A DNA stretch of 64,000 bases from Cupriavidus pauculus (GTDB taxonomy: Bacteria; Pseudomonadota; Gammaproteobacteria; Burkholderiales; Burkholderiaceae), in the NCBI RefSeq assembly GCF_022179805.1, contig NZ_BPUO01000011.1, forward strand, positions 1 through 64,000. The letters run 5' to 3'. Position 1 is the stretch's first letter, and each line of letters begins with the position of its first letter. The notes under the pieces are model-generated. The model made no database searches and had not been told where the DNA came from. It was given only the letters and a program-made list of their open reading frames with translations. This document shows positions 46,125 through 57,129 of the stretch, piece by piece. Both the position numbers and the translations under genes were made by a program.

Positions 46125-47366
46125 CTATTTGTCCAGCCAGCGTCCAAGCACCCAGATACCTGCGATGGTGGCCACCACGCCGCCCATGAGCCCGATCGAC
46201 CACCAGAACCCGTTTGGATCCTGCAGCCACGGCATGCGCGCGAAGTTCATGCCGAACACGCCCGTGATCAACGTCAGCGGCATGAACAATGCCGTGATGA
46301 TAGTCAGTGCTCGCATCGTGCGATTCGTACGGTGCGCGACCGCCGAGAAGTGGATCTGCACCGCCGATTCGATCGAATCTTCCAGGCGCCGCGCGTGTGC
46401 CAGCACGCGCAGGATGTGTTCCATCAGATCCGTCAGCCGCACGAGCAGGACTTCGTCGCGATTGGCGGCGCTGGCATCCGCGTCGCCAGTGCTGTAGCGG
46501 TTGTCCAGCAGGCTGTCGCGGAATTCCTGCAGCGCGTCGCGTTGCTCCTCGCTCAGGTTTTCCAGCCGGCGTAGCTGGATGCGCGCATCGAGCAGCCCTT
46601 CCCAACTCGAAAAACTCTGCCGTGCACTCAGCAGTGCCCGCTGCCAGCGATCGAGCTGGCGGGTCAGCGGCGTCCGCAGGTCGAGGTAGCGGTCGACCAT
46701 GGCGTTCAGCAACCGCAGCATCAGGTCTTCCGGGCGAGTGGGCGGCCGCACGCCATGCAGCAGCGACGCGCTGCCGTTGGTGCGCCCCGTGGACGGCGGA
46801 GGTGCGCCGCAGGTGTCCAGCAGTCGCTGCCGCACCTGATCGACGGTGCGCGACGGTGACGGACGAACCGTGACCAGCACATTGTCGAATACGAAGAACG
46901 TAACCGGTTGGGTGTCGATCCGTGCCAGCGCCGGCAGGAAGCCAGCGGGATACTTGCGCGCTGCCTTGCGTGGGCCCGGCATCGGTGGCGTTCCCGCTGC
47001 CGGTGCAGACGAAGCCGGGGCGGTGCCGGGTGCGCCCGCTTCGGCGGGTGCGGCGTCGGCCTCGGCGAACTGCCGGCTGGTCTCGAAGGTCAGCTTGCGG
47101 AAGATGACCATGTCGTACGCATTGGTCGTGTCGAAGAACGACGGATGCGCTGGATTGGTGGCATCGGCCAGATGCAGGTCGAGAATCGGCGAGCCGGTCA
47201 ACGCCATCAGACCGTCACGCCACGCGCCGGGTGCGGGCGCGACCTCGTCGGTGGCGAAGTCGGCCCAGACAAAGCGCGCCGCGGCGTTGCCGGAAAGGAA
47301 GTCCTGCGCCGCGTCGAGTGTCGCGAGCGGATGGACCTGGCTGGCCGAGAAACCGAGCAGCTGCAT
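46125..47366 (-). CDS. corA: CorA-family magnesium/divalent cation transporter
   Basis: A 413-residue protein with a long cytoplasmic N-terminal domain and two C-terminal membrane helices. The selectivity motif appears as FGMNF just after the first helix (ALTIITALFMPLTLITGVFGMNF), and the second helix is WSIGLMGGVVATIAGIWVLG. An Ala/Pro-rich insert (about residues 105-132) is unusual for the family. It starts 17 bp after the hemB stop on the same strand, so the two probably share a transcript. Substrate could also be another divalent ion. Confidence 0.9.
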   Translation of the reverse strand: MQLLGFSASQVHPLATLDAAQDFLSGNAAARFVWADFATDEVAPAPGAWRDGLMALTGSPILDLHLADATNPAHPSFFDTTNAYDMVIFRKLTFETSRQFAEADAAPAEAGAPGTAPASSAPAAGTPPMPGPRKAARKYPAGFLPALARIDTQPVTFFVFDNVLVTVRPSPSRTVDQVRQRLLDTCGAPPPSTGRTNGSASLLHGVRPPTRPEDLMLRLLNAMVDRYLDLRTPLTRQLDRWQRALLSARQSFSSWEGLLDARIQLRRLENLSEEQRDALQEFRDSLLDNRYSTGDADASAANRDEVLLVRLTDLMEHILRVLAHARRLEDSIESAVQIHFSAVAHRTNRTMRALTIITALFMPLTLITGVFGMNFARMPWLQDPNGFWWSIGLMGGVVATIAGIWVLGRWLDK

Positions 47367-47383
47367 GCGGCGGTGTCAGCCGG

Positions 47384-49358
<1,975 letters not shown>

Positions 49359-49689
49359 GCGCAAATGCGGTAGGGCGGGCGGACGAAGGGGCACTGGCGA
49401 GCGTGCCAGTGCAGACGTCGCCACAGAGAATGACCTAAGTCAATCCGGAAAGCGATTTATTGTACAATAACCCGGTTTACGGTCTCCTGTGCGGGTGACG
49501 TGTGGCATCCTTGCCGGATGTCATCAGCGAAGTCTGAAATCGGATCCGGGTTATTGTCCCCGATCAAGAATCAGTCGACGCGCATACCCGTTACCCGTTC
49601 TGCGACAAGGCGTTCCTCACCGCTGGGCAGGGCAAGAAAGGCGACCGGCATGCATACGGTGTTCATAACAAATCTGACAAGGTGTAAGG
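49359..49689. other. engB/cytochrome c4 divergent spacer
   Basis: A 331-bp gap without a coding frame of note. It contains a 14-bp perfect palindrome TTATTGTACAATAA (49457-49470), which offers a TACAAT -10-like box on both strands. Neither direction has a good -35 box. The remainder shows nothing recognisable. Confidence 0.45.
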
Positions 49690-50349
49690 ATGAACCGCAT
49701 TGCGAAACTTTTGGGTGTCATGGCACTGGCTGTTCCGCTGGGCGCAATGACAGGGTTGGCATCTGCCGCAGAGCAGGCCCCCGCCAAGGCTGATCCCGCC
49801 CGGGGCGAGACGCTATACACGCAAGGTGTCCCCGATCGCAATGTTCCAGCATGCTTCTCCTGCCATGGTACCGCCGGCAACAGCACGGCCGCCGTCAATC
49901 CCAAACTGGCGGGCCAGCAGGGCGAATATACGCACAAGCAGCTGGCGGACTTCAAGGCCAAGGCACGCGAAAACCCCATCATGTCCCTGTATGCCCAGGC
50001 GCTGAGCGACCAGGACATGAAGGACATTGGCGCGTACCTGGCCAAGCAGCAGCTCAAGCCCGCCACGGCCAAGAACAAGAATACGATCGAGGAAGGTCAG
50101 AAGATCTACCGCGGGGGCATTGCCGCCAAAGGCGTGCCGGCGTGCGCCGGTTGCCACGGGCCTACCGGCGCCGGCATCCCGGCCCAGTATCCGCGTATTG
50201 GAGGCCAGTATTCCGAGTACACCGAAGCGCAACTGGTGGCATTCCGCCAGGGCACCCGAAAGAACAATTCGGTCATGAGCACGATTACCGCCAGGATGTC
50301 GGATAACGAGATCAAGGCGGTGGCGGATTACGTCGCCGGCGTCCGCTAA
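49690..50349 (+). CDS. Dihaem cytochrome c4
   Basis: A 219-residue periplasmic electron carrier with a signal peptide (MNRIAKLLGVMALAVPLGAM, cleavage near ASA|AEQ) and two class I haem c domains. Haem motifs are Cys55-Cys58-His59 (CFSCH) and Cys152-Cys155-His156 (CAGCH); axial methionines are likely in ENPIMSLYA and NSVMSTITA. It probably carries electrons to a terminal oxidase. It has its own terminator before resB, but lies next to the genes that attach its haem. Confidence 0.95.
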   Translation: MNRIAKLLGVMALAVPLGAMTGLASAAEQAPAKADPARGETLYTQGVPDRNVPACFSCHGTAGNSTAAVNPKLAGQQGEYTHKQLADFKAKARENPIMSLYAQALSDQDMKDIGAYLAKQQLKPATAKNKNTIEEGQKIYRGGIAAKGVPACAGCHGPTGAGIPAQYPRIGGQYSEYTEAQLVAFRQGTRKNNSVMSTITARMSDNEIKAVADYVAGVR

Positions 50350-50420
50350 GTCGTATCGCAGCACGCGTGTCCGGGGATTCCCGCAGGGGATGAACTGGGC
50401 GTGCGGGCAACAATCGAAGA

Positions 50421-50462
50421 GGGTGGCCTGCTTGCCAAAGCATGTCCACCCTTTTTCATTTT
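50421..50462 (+). terminator. Cytochrome c4 terminator
   Basis: GGGTGG/CCACCC (50421-50426 with 50446-50451) encloses a second stem TGCTT/AAGCA (50429-50433 with 50438-50442) and is followed by TTTTTCATTTT. Confidence 0.8.
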
Positions 50463-50549
50463 CGGCGCCACCACTTCGCGTCACATCGGCGCGTAACACT
50501 GGCGCCACAGATAAATAGCGCCAAACAGGCTTCCCAGGCTTTACCGCAC

Positions 50550-52802
50550 ATGTCGACCCCTTCCACTTCAGGGCTGCACCTGAAGACCCAACACCGCGTG
50601 CTGCGCGATGCCGTCGAGCTGCTGTCCTCGATGCGGTTCGCCATTACGCTGCTGACGGTGATTGCCATCGCCAGCATCATCGGCACGGTGCTCAAACAGA
50701 ACGAACCGTATCCGAACTATGTGAACCAGTTCGGACCATTCTGGGCGGACCTGTTCCACACGCTGTCGCTGCAGAAGGTGTACAGCTCGTGGTGGTTCCT
50801 GGTGATCCTGGCGTTCCTGGTCATCTCCACCTCGCTGTGTATTGCGCGCAACGGTCCGAAGATGATCGTCGACATGCGGTCGTGGAAAGACCACGTTCGC
50901 GAACGCAGCCTGCGTGCGTTCCATCATCGCGGGGAATACGACGCGCCACGCGGCCGAGCCGATGCCGTGGCGCGGCTTGGCGCGCTGCTGCGCAACCGTG
51001 GATTCCGCGTGAAGCCGGTGGAGCACGACGGCGCCACGCTGCTGGCAGCCAAGGCCGGCGCGGCCAACAAGCTGGGCTACATCCTGGCGCACACGGCCAT
51101 CGTGGTGATCTGCATCGGCGGGTTGCTGGACGGCGACATGCTGATCCGCGCGCAGATGTGGTTTGGCGGCAAGTCGCCCATTTCGGGCAATGCCATCATC
51201 AGCGAGATTCCTGCCAAGCACCGGTTGTCGGCTTCCAATCCCGGGTTCCGGGGCAACGCGTTCGTGCCGGAAGGCGCCACCGTGTCGACGGCGATCCTGA
51301 ACATTGCCGATGGTGCGCTGGTGCAGGACCTGCCGTTCACCATCACGCTCAAGAAGTTCACCGTCGACTACTACTCCACGGGCATGCCCAAGCTGTTCGC
51401 GTCGGATGTGGTGGTGACCGACCGTGCCACGGGCAAGAAGACCGAGGCGACCATCAAGGTCAACGAGCCACTGATTGTCGATGGCGTGGCCATCTATCAG
51501 TCGAGTTTCGAGGACGGCGGTTCGCGACTGAAGTTCGTCGGGTATCCGATGACGGGCGCCAGGCACGACACGTTTACGCTTGCCGGCACGGTGGGCGGCA
51601 ACGTGCAACTGGCCGGCACGGGCACCGCCGCCGACCAGGACAGCCTGACGGTGGAGTTCAGCGACTTCCGGCAGATCAACGTCGAGACCGTGACCGATGC
51701 ATCGGGCAAGGCCGATGCGCGTGGCGTGGCGCGCAAGTCGTCGCTGGGCGCGCTGGAGCAGCACCTGGGCGCAGCAGCCACTCTCGACAAGGAAAAGAAC
51801 CTACGCAACGTGGGCCCGTCGGTGCAGTACAAGCTGCGCGACCGCACCGGCCAGGCGCGCGAGTTCAACAACTACATGCTGCCGGTTCAGCTCGAAGGCC
51901 AGACCGTGTTCCTGGCCGGCATGCGCGATTCGCCGAGCGAACAGTTCCGCTACTTGCGCATTCCCGCCGACGATCAGCTTAGCGTGGCCGACTGGATGCG
52001 CCTGCGCGGCGCGTTGCAGAACAGTGCGCTGCGGGGCGAGGCCGCGCGCCGATTCGCCGACGTGTCGATGCCTGGCGCCGACAAGGAAGCCTTGCGCAAG
52101 CAACTGGCCGAGAGCGCGCTGCGCGCCATGGATCTTTTTGCCGGCGTCACCCGCTCGGCGCCCGATGCGCCGCCCGGCGGCTTCACCGCGATTGCCGCCT
52201 TCCTCGAGAAATCGGTGCCACAGGGCGAACAGCAGAAAGCAGCCGATGTCCTGCTGAAGATTCTTAATGGCTCGATGTGGGAACTGTGGCAACTGGCACG
52301 TGAGCAGGACAAGCTGCCGGTCATCCCCAACGACGCGAAGAGCGGCCAGTTCCTGCAGCAGGCGATCAATGCCCTGTCAGACAGTTTCTTCTACTCGGCA
52401 CCCGTATTCCTGCAGCTCGACGACTTCCAGGAGGTCAAGGCGAGCGTGTTCCAGATGACCCGTGCGCCGGGCAAGAACATCGTGTATCTTGGCTGCCTGC
52501 TGCTGGTACTTGGCGTCTTTTCGATGTTCTATATCCGCGAGCGCCGCGTCTGGATCTGGGTCAAGGACAGGCAGCCCGACGACGCAGGAAACTCGGCGGG
52601 CAGTCACGTGCTGATGGCCATGTCCACACAGCGCCGCACGATGGACTTCGAGAAGGAATTTGTCACATTGCGCGACGATGTGGGTCGAGCGGTAGGCGCG
52701 AATGTGACGGCGGTGCCAGCCGACGCGCCGGCGTCGATGTCGCACACGGCACCGCGATCCGACGCATCAGGGTCCGATGATAAGCAGGGGCCGTCGCTAT
52801 AG
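50550..52802 (+). CDS. resB: Cytochrome c biogenesis protein ResB (System II)
   Basis: A 750-residue membrane protein, the ResB/Ccs1 half of the System II haem lyase that attaches haem to apocytochrome c. Helices are seen at MRFAITLLTVIAIASIIGTV, WWFLVILAFLVISTSLCIA, LGYILAHTAIVVICIGGLL and, near the C terminus, IVYLGCLLLVLGVFSMFYIRERR; a large periplasmic domain lies between. The ATG at 50550 was chosen since an earlier in-frame ATG (50442) lies inside the preceding terminator. ccsB follows after 105 bp. Confidence 0.92.
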   Translation: MSTPSTSGLHLKTQHRVLRDAVELLSSMRFAITLLTVIAIASIIGTVLKQNEPYPNYVNQFGPFWADLFHTLSLQKVYSSWWFLVILAFLVISTSLCIARNGPKMIVDMRSWKDHVRERSLRAFHHRGEYDAPRGRADAVARLGALLRNRGFRVKPVEHDGATLLAAKAGAANKLGYILAHTAIVVICIGGLLDGDMLIRAQMWFGGKSPISGNAIISEIPAKHRLSASNPGFRGNAFVPEGATVSTAILNIADGALVQDLPFTITLKKFTVDYYSTGMPKLFASDVVVTDRATGKKTEATIKVNEPLIVDGVAIYQSSFEDGGSRLKFVGYPMTGARHDTFTLAGTVGGNVQLAGTGTAADQDSLTVEFSDFRQINVETVTDASGKADARGVARKSSLGALEQHLGAAATLDKEKNLRNVGPSVQYKLRDRTGQAREFNNYMLPVQLEGQTVFLAGMRDSPSEQFRYLRIPADDQLSVADWMRLRGALQNSALRGEAARRFADVSMPGADKEALRKQLAESALRAMDLFAGVTRSAPDAPPGGFTAIAAFLEKSVPQGEQQKAADVLLKILNGSMWELWQLAREQDKLPVIPNDAKSGQFLQQAINALSDSFFYSAPVFLQLDDFQEVKASVFQMTRAPGKNIVYLGCLLLVLGVFSMFYIRERRVWIWVKDRQPDDAGNSAGSHVLMAMSTQRRTMDFEKEFVTLRDDVGRAVGANVTAVPADAPASMSHTAPRSDASGSDDKQGPSL

Positions 52803-52907
52803 TAGAAAGAGAGCTTGCCGGCGGCCCGGCGCGCCATGCCCGGACCGCCGCGTCACATTGACACAGCAGACATAACAGGTGTTGCACACCGCAAGAGCAG
52901 GAATGCC

Positions 52908-54131
52908 ATGTCCTCCAATCTCCATCACGCCAACCCCGGACTGACGCCGCGGCCATCCGCCCAGGCCAACGACATCCCCCATGACGCGACCGCGCTGGAT
53001 GCCGACTATCTGGAGCCTTCGTTCCTGCGCAGGCTGACCTGGGTCGACTGGGCCTTTGCCTTGCTGCTGGTACTGGGCGCGGGGTTTGCACTGGCCCGGT
53101 ACGGGCACTGGATGAACGTGTACGACAAGGCTGTGCTGATCGGCGCCGTGCCGACGTTCGCACTGCTTGGCTGGCACTGGAAAGCGGTGCGGCCGCTGAT
53201 GCTGGGCATCGCGGTACTGTCGCTGTTTGCCATCCAGCTGTACCAGGGCAGCCTGGCGCGGGCCGAGCAGGCGTTCTTCCTCAAGTACTTCCTGTCGAGC
53301 CAGTCGGCCATCCTGTGGATGAGCGCGCTGGTGTTCCTGTCGACACTGTTCTACTGGGTGGGGTTTGCCGCGAGGTCGGACACGGGCTCCAGCATTGGCA
53401 GCAAGATGTGCTGGGCAGCCGTGGTGCTGGGTTTCACGGGCCTGATGGTGCGCTGGTACGAGTCGTATCTGATCGGTGCCGACATCGGCCACATTCCTAT
53501 CTCGAACCTGTACGAGGTCTTCGTCCTCTTCACGCTGATCACGTCATTGTTTTACCTGTACTACGAACGCCGCTACGCCACGCGCGCGCTGGGGCCGTTT
53601 GTGATGCTGGTGGTGTCCGCGGCCGTGGGCTTCCTGCTGTGGTACACGGTCAGCCGCAATGCGCAGGAAATCCAGCCGCTGGTGCCGGCGCTGCAAAGCT
53701 GGTGGATGAAGATCCACGTCCCGGCCAACTTCATTGGCTATGGCACGTTCGCGCTGGCGGCGATGGTGTCGGTGGCGTACCTGCTCAAGCAGCGCGGCAT
53801 CCTGGCGGAACGCCTGCCGTCGCTGGAGTTGCTGGATGACGTGATGTACAAGGCGATCGCGGTGGGCTTTGCGTTCTTCACGATCGCAACCATCCTGGGC
53901 GCGCTGTGGGCCGCCGAGGCATGGGGTGGCTACTGGAGCTGGGACCCGAAGGAAACCTGGGCGCTGATCGTCTGGCTCAACTACGCCGCATGGCTGCACA
54001 TGCGCCTGATGAAGGGGCTGCGCGGCACGGTAGCGGCCTGGTGGGCGCTGGTCGGCCTGCTGGTCACCACCTTCGCTTTCCTGGGGGTGAACATGTTCCT
54101 GTCGGGCTTGCACAGCTACGGCGAACTCTGA
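52908..54131 (+). CDS. ccsB: Cytochrome c biogenesis protein CcsB/ResC (System II)
   Basis: A 407-residue multi-helix partner of ResB that carries haem across the membrane. The tryptophan-rich haem-handling motif AWGGYWSWDPKETWALIVWL is near residues 345-364, with conserved histidines in flanking loops (KIHVPANFIGYG, LHSYGEL). ATG 52908 follows AGCAGGAA. With resB and dsbD it supplies periplasmic cytochromes such as the neighbouring c4. Confidence 0.94.
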   Translation: MSSNLHHANPGLTPRPSAQANDIPHDATALDADYLEPSFLRRLTWVDWAFALLLVLGAGFALARYGHWMNVYDKAVLIGAVPTFALLGWHWKAVRPLMLGIAVLSLFAIQLYQGSLARAEQAFFLKYFLSSQSAILWMSALVFLSTLFYWVGFAARSDTGSSIGSKMCWAAVVLGFTGLMVRWYESYLIGADIGHIPISNLYEVFVLFTLITSLFYLYYERRYATRALGPFVMLVVSAAVGFLLWYTVSRNAQEIQPLVPALQSWWMKIHVPANFIGYGTFALAAMVSVAYLLKQRGILAERLPSLELLDDVMYKAIAVGFAFFTIATILGALWAAEAWGGYWSWDPKETWALIVWLNYAAWLHMRLMKGLRGTVAAWWALVGLLVTTFAFLGVNMFLSGLHSYGEL

Positions 54132-54161
54132 TTCGCGACGGCTCCGGCCACGCGGAATACC

Positions 54162-54190
54162 AAAAAGCCTGTCTTCGCGACAGGCTTTTT
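54162..54190. terminator. Bidirectional terminator between ccsB and the DUF1120 gene
   Basis: AAAAAGCCTGTC/GACAGGCTTTTT (54162-54173 with 54179-54190) with a 5-nt loop; the A and T runs let it work in both directions. It lies between the convergent ends of ccsB and the minus-strand gene at 54216. Confidence 0.93.
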
Positions 54191-54215
54191 GCATTGGACG
54201 CACTGCGAGACGGCG

Positions 54216-54926
54216 TTACAGATATACGAGCGAAATCGTTGCCAGGCCATCGAGCGCGATGCCCTCGGCGACGGGTGCCATCGCCTGGCTGGTAAGCAGC
54301 GTGGGTAGCACGGCAAGCGGAACCACCACGGTGGTGAAGGCCGTGGGTGCAGTACCGGCTGCCGACCATGACAGCAGGTATCCGTTGCGCGCGGAGACCT
54401 CGGGACTGCTTGTGTTCATCTGCAACCAGATGCCGCTGCGCGTGAGCTCGATGGTCTGGACGCCATTGCCATCGGCTACCACGTCGCCGGCGCCGCGCTG
54501 GATCTGGAAGGCGCCTATCGGGCGGCCGCGTGCCTCGCCCAGGCCGAACCAGGTCTGCGCGCTCATCGCATCGTCGCCCTCGGTGCCAGCCCGGTTGTCC
54601 TGGAATTCCAGCGCCGTCACTGCTGGACCATCGCATTGAATGACAGCCTGGAAGGGCATGGCGTGAAGCGTGGTCAATGCATCCCGGCCGAGCGAATTGG
54701 CGGGGATGGTGCCGAAGTCGATGGCGTCTTGAGAGAGCGCGATCGTGCAGGCACTCGGACGAATCTGACCGCCAATACGCATGTCCGCCGACTCGGCGGC
54801 GTGCAGGCCGGTCGCACCGCCCAGCGTCGTGGCGAAGACAAGGACGGTGACAATGGCGGTGGCAATGGCGGTGGCAAGACGTGCACCGACGCGTATGTCC
54901 AGGTTTTCGGTTGCGGAGGATTCCAT
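54216..54926 (-). CDS. Secreted DUF1120-type (fimbria-like) protein
   Basis: A 236-residue exported protein. The N terminus carries a long signal-like segment (LATAIATAIVTVLVFATTLGGATGLHA, cleavage near HAAES). The mature part begins ADMRIGGQIRPSACTIALSQDAIDFGTI, a pattern typical of DUF1120 proteins, which resemble pilin subunits. Two cysteines (SACTI and IQCDGP) would form the pilin-like disulfide. No chaperone or usher gene is nearby, so it is a lone member. ATG 54926 has AAGGAAGGG upstream; a GTG at 54968 is possible. Confidence 0.7.
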   Translation of the reverse strand: MESSATENLDIRVGARLATAIATAIVTVLVFATTLGGATGLHAAESADMRIGGQIRPSACTIALSQDAIDFGTIPANSLGRDALTTLHAMPFQAVIQCDGPAVTALEFQDNRAGTEGDDAMSAQTWFGLGEARGRPIGAFQIQRGAGDVVADGNGVQTIELTRSGIWLQMNTSSPEVSARNGYLLSWSAAGTAPTAFTTVVVPLAVLPTLLTSQAMAPVAEGIALDGLATISLVYL

Positions 54927-55138
54927 CGTCGTGCCCTTCCTTGTGCTGTCTTCAGTCCGTCTGACCAAAATTCGGAAGTTTCTGGTTATTCGGCGCGCTT
55001 GCTCATCGCTGTTCCATGGCTATTGCTCAAAAGACGCGCCGTTTCTAGCCAGGCTACGTAGCAGTGGTGTCTATGGACATAGCCGATGCACTAAAAGGCA
55101 CTTATCTTGAGGGGATGCCACTTTTTTTGCACTCAATC

Positions 55139-55146
55139 GGAATAAA
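55139..55146 (+). promoter_or_regulatory. GGAATAAA, possible ECF sigma -35 element
   Basis: GGAATAAA lies 75 bp before the lipoprotein gene that heads the ECF sigma unit. GGAA(T/C)-type -35 elements are common for ECF sigma factors that control their own operon. A matching -10 element could not be fixed by eye. Confidence 0.35.
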
Positions 55147-55220
55147 GGCGTCACATCAGGTGTTTACTGAGGGTGAACGGCGCCGACTGTCGGCCCGCCC
55201 CCGGAGAAGGAGACCTGAAG

Positions 55221-55649
55221 ATGAATACTCGTCACACTGCTGTATCCGCACTTCGTCCGTTTGCACTGGCCGTCGGCGCCGCCGCCGTGCTGCTGGCCGG
55301 CTGTTCCAGCATGGGAATGGGTTCGGGGGGCGGTGAGATGCCGCCGACGGTGAAGGTGACCAATGGCGTGTTGACCGATCCGCAGGGCTTGACGCTCTAC
55401 ACGTTCGATCGCGATCCCGCCAATGGCGGAAAGAGCGTCTGCAATGGCATGTGCGCCACCAACTGGCCGCCGTTGCTGGCCGAGCCGGGCAAGTCCGCCT
55501 CTGGGAGCTTCTCGGTGATCACGCGTGACGATGGTGCGCGCCAGTACGCCTACAAGGGCATGCCGCTGTACCGCTTTGCCAAGGACGCCAAGCCCGGCGA
55601 CCGCACGGGTGACAACCTCAACAACGTCTGGCACGTGGCCAAGCCCTGA
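55221..55649 (+). CDS. Lipoprotein with secreted-repeat (Lipoprotein_15-like) domains
   Basis: A 142-residue lipoprotein. The lipobox is LLAGC (acylated Cys31). Two copies of the family repeat follow: GLTLYTFDRDPANGGKSVC with NGMCATNWPPL, and MPLYRFAKDAKPGDRTGDN ending NNVWHVAKP. The biochemical role of this family is not known. ATG 55221 follows GGAGAAGGAGAC. It is 32 bp before the ECF sigma gene, an association common in proteobacteria. Confidence 0.88.
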   Translation: MNTRHTAVSALRPFALAVGAAAVLLAGCSSMGMGSGGGEMPPTVKVTNGVLTDPQGLTLYTFDRDPANGGKSVCNGMCATNWPPLLAEPGKSASGSFSVITRDDGARQYAYKGMPLYRFAKDAKPGDRTGDNLNNVWHVAKP

Positions 55650-55681
55650 TCACCCACTGAGCTGATCGCAGCCATTCCGGT

Positions 55682-56215
55682 ATGGACGGATTCGAGCGCC
55701 AGCTGGTGGCGCTGGCGCCGCGGCTGCGGCGCCATGCGCGTGGCCTGACTGGCGACACCGCGCTGGCCGACGACCTGGTGCAGGACACGCTGGAGCGTGC
55801 CCTGCGCTACCGCTGGCGGTTCCGTCTTCGCCCCGGTGCGCTGTGGGGCGACAGCGCGGACGGCCTGTTGCCGTGGTTGCTGACGCTGATGCATCGGTTG
55901 CGCCTGAATGGGCTGCGCAGGTCCGACGTGGTCACCACCACCGACGAATTGCCGGACGTGGCCGCGCCTGTGGTGGATCCCGGTTTGCGGCGCGATCTGC
56001 TGCAGGCGCTGGGCGCATTGCCCGAAGCCCAGCGCGCGGTGTTGCTGCTGGTCAGCCTGGAGCAGTTTTCCTATGCGGAGGCGGCGCAGGTCCTGGCAGT
56101 GCCGATTGGCACGGTCATGTCGCGCCTGGCGCGGGCCCGAGAACATATGCGCCGCCTGCTTGAAGGCGGTACGAAGGACGCTGCGGCGCCGAACGTGCTG
56201 CAACGGGTGAAATGA
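55682..56215 (+). CDS. ECF-family RNA polymerase sigma factor
   Basis: A 177-residue sigma factor with region 2 (ALADDLVQDTLERALRYRW...LPWLLTLMHRLRLNGLRR) and region 4 (LLQALGALPEAQRAVLLLVS, then FSYAEAAQVLAVPIGTVMSRLARAR, the DNA-binding helix-turn-helix). Regions 1.1 and 3 are absent, as in group 4 sigmas. It overlaps the anti-sigma gene by four bases, so the two proteins are made together. Confidence 0.92.
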   Translation: MDGFERQLVALAPRLRRHARGLTGDTALADDLVQDTLERALRYRWRFRLRPGALWGDSADGLLPWLLTLMHRLRLNGLRRSDVVTTTDELPDVAAPVVDPGLRRDLLQALGALPEAQRAVLLLVSLEQFSYAEAAQVLAVPIGTVMSRLARAREHMRRLLEGGTKDAAAPNVLQRVK

Positions 56216-57045
56216 TGAGCCCCCAGACACCGGTGAGCGAAGCCGATCTCCACGCCTACGCGGATGGCCAGCTGCACGGCCCGCGCCGCGCGGAGGTCGA
56301 GGCGTTCCTGGCGGCCGACCCGGAAGCGGCGCGCAAGGTGGATGCCTGGCGCCAGCATGCCGCCGCGCTGCACGCCAGGCTGGACGGCGTGCTCAACGAG
56401 GCCGTGCCAATGGCCGCGCTGCCGCGCCGGATGCACGTGCCGCGTGGTCACGGTGCGGCGTGGCGCCCGGCGTGGCCCGTCGCCATGGCGGCCAGCCTGT
56501 GCGCGCTGGCGGTGGGTATCGCTGGCGGATGGTTTGCACGCGACCGCGCCGGCGCCGATCCCGTAGCAGCCGCGCCAATGGAGCGCTTTGCCCGCGAGGC
56601 GCTCGCCAGCTACGTGGTCTATGCGCCCGAGGTGCGGCATGTGGTCGAGGTGCCGGCCAGCGACGAGGCCCATCTGGTGGCCTGGCTGTCGAAGCGACTC
56701 GGCACCTCGTTGCAGGTCCCCGACCTGCGCCCGCAGGGGTTCCGGTTGATCGGCGGCCGTCTTGGTGCCTCCGAAGGCGGCCCGATGGCCATCCTGATGT
56801 ACGAAGACGACGCCGGCACGCGGCTGTCGCTGCAACTGCGGCGCATGGCGCAAGGTACGCCGGACACCGCATTCCGGCTCGAGCGTCTGCCGGCCCGGAC
56901 TCCGGCGCGGCAACCGGCCGGTGCCGCCACGATGGCGTTCTACTGGGTGGACCGCGACCTGGGCTTCGCGCTGGCGGGGCCGCTGGAGCGCGAGCGGCTG
57001 CTGGCGCTGGCCCAACTGGTCTACCAGCAGTACCAGCGCGGATAG
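56212..57045 (+). CDS. Transmembrane anti-sigma factor (RsiW-like)
   Basis: A 277-residue protein. The cytoplasmic N terminus has the anti-sigma pattern SEADLHAYADGQLHGPRRAEVEAFL and ALHARLDGVL, without the HxxxCxxC zinc motif of ZAS proteins. One membrane helix (about residues 83-108, AWPVAMAASLCALAVGIAGG) leads to a periplasmic domain of about 165 residues that could sense envelope damage. It starts in ATGATGA overlapping the sigma stop; the second ATG (56215) is also possible. msrP begins 84 bp after it. Confidence 0.88.
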   Translation: MMSPQTPVSEADLHAYADGQLHGPRRAEVEAFLAADPEAARKVDAWRQHAAALHARLDGVLNEAVPMAALPRRMHVPRGHGAAWRPAWPVAMAASLCALAVGIAGGWFARDRAGADPVAAAPMERFAREALASYVVYAPEVRHVVEVPASDEAHLVAWLSKRLGTSLQVPDLRPQGFRLIGGRLGASEGGPMAILMYEDDAGTRLSLQLRRMAQGTPDTAFRLERLPARTPARQPAGAATMAFYWVDRDLGFALAGPLERERLLALAQLVYQQYQRG

Positions 57046-57129
57046 TTGTCCGATGCCAAACCGAAGCCCGCGCACCTAATCCGCTGCTTTGGTGTCCAAT
57101 GATGCAAGTCCCACCCAACGTTGCGAAAC

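Noticed and set aside
50442-50549. Earlier in-frame start of resB
   Set aside because: The ATG lies in the stem of the cytochrome c4 terminator, and the added residues are not family-like.
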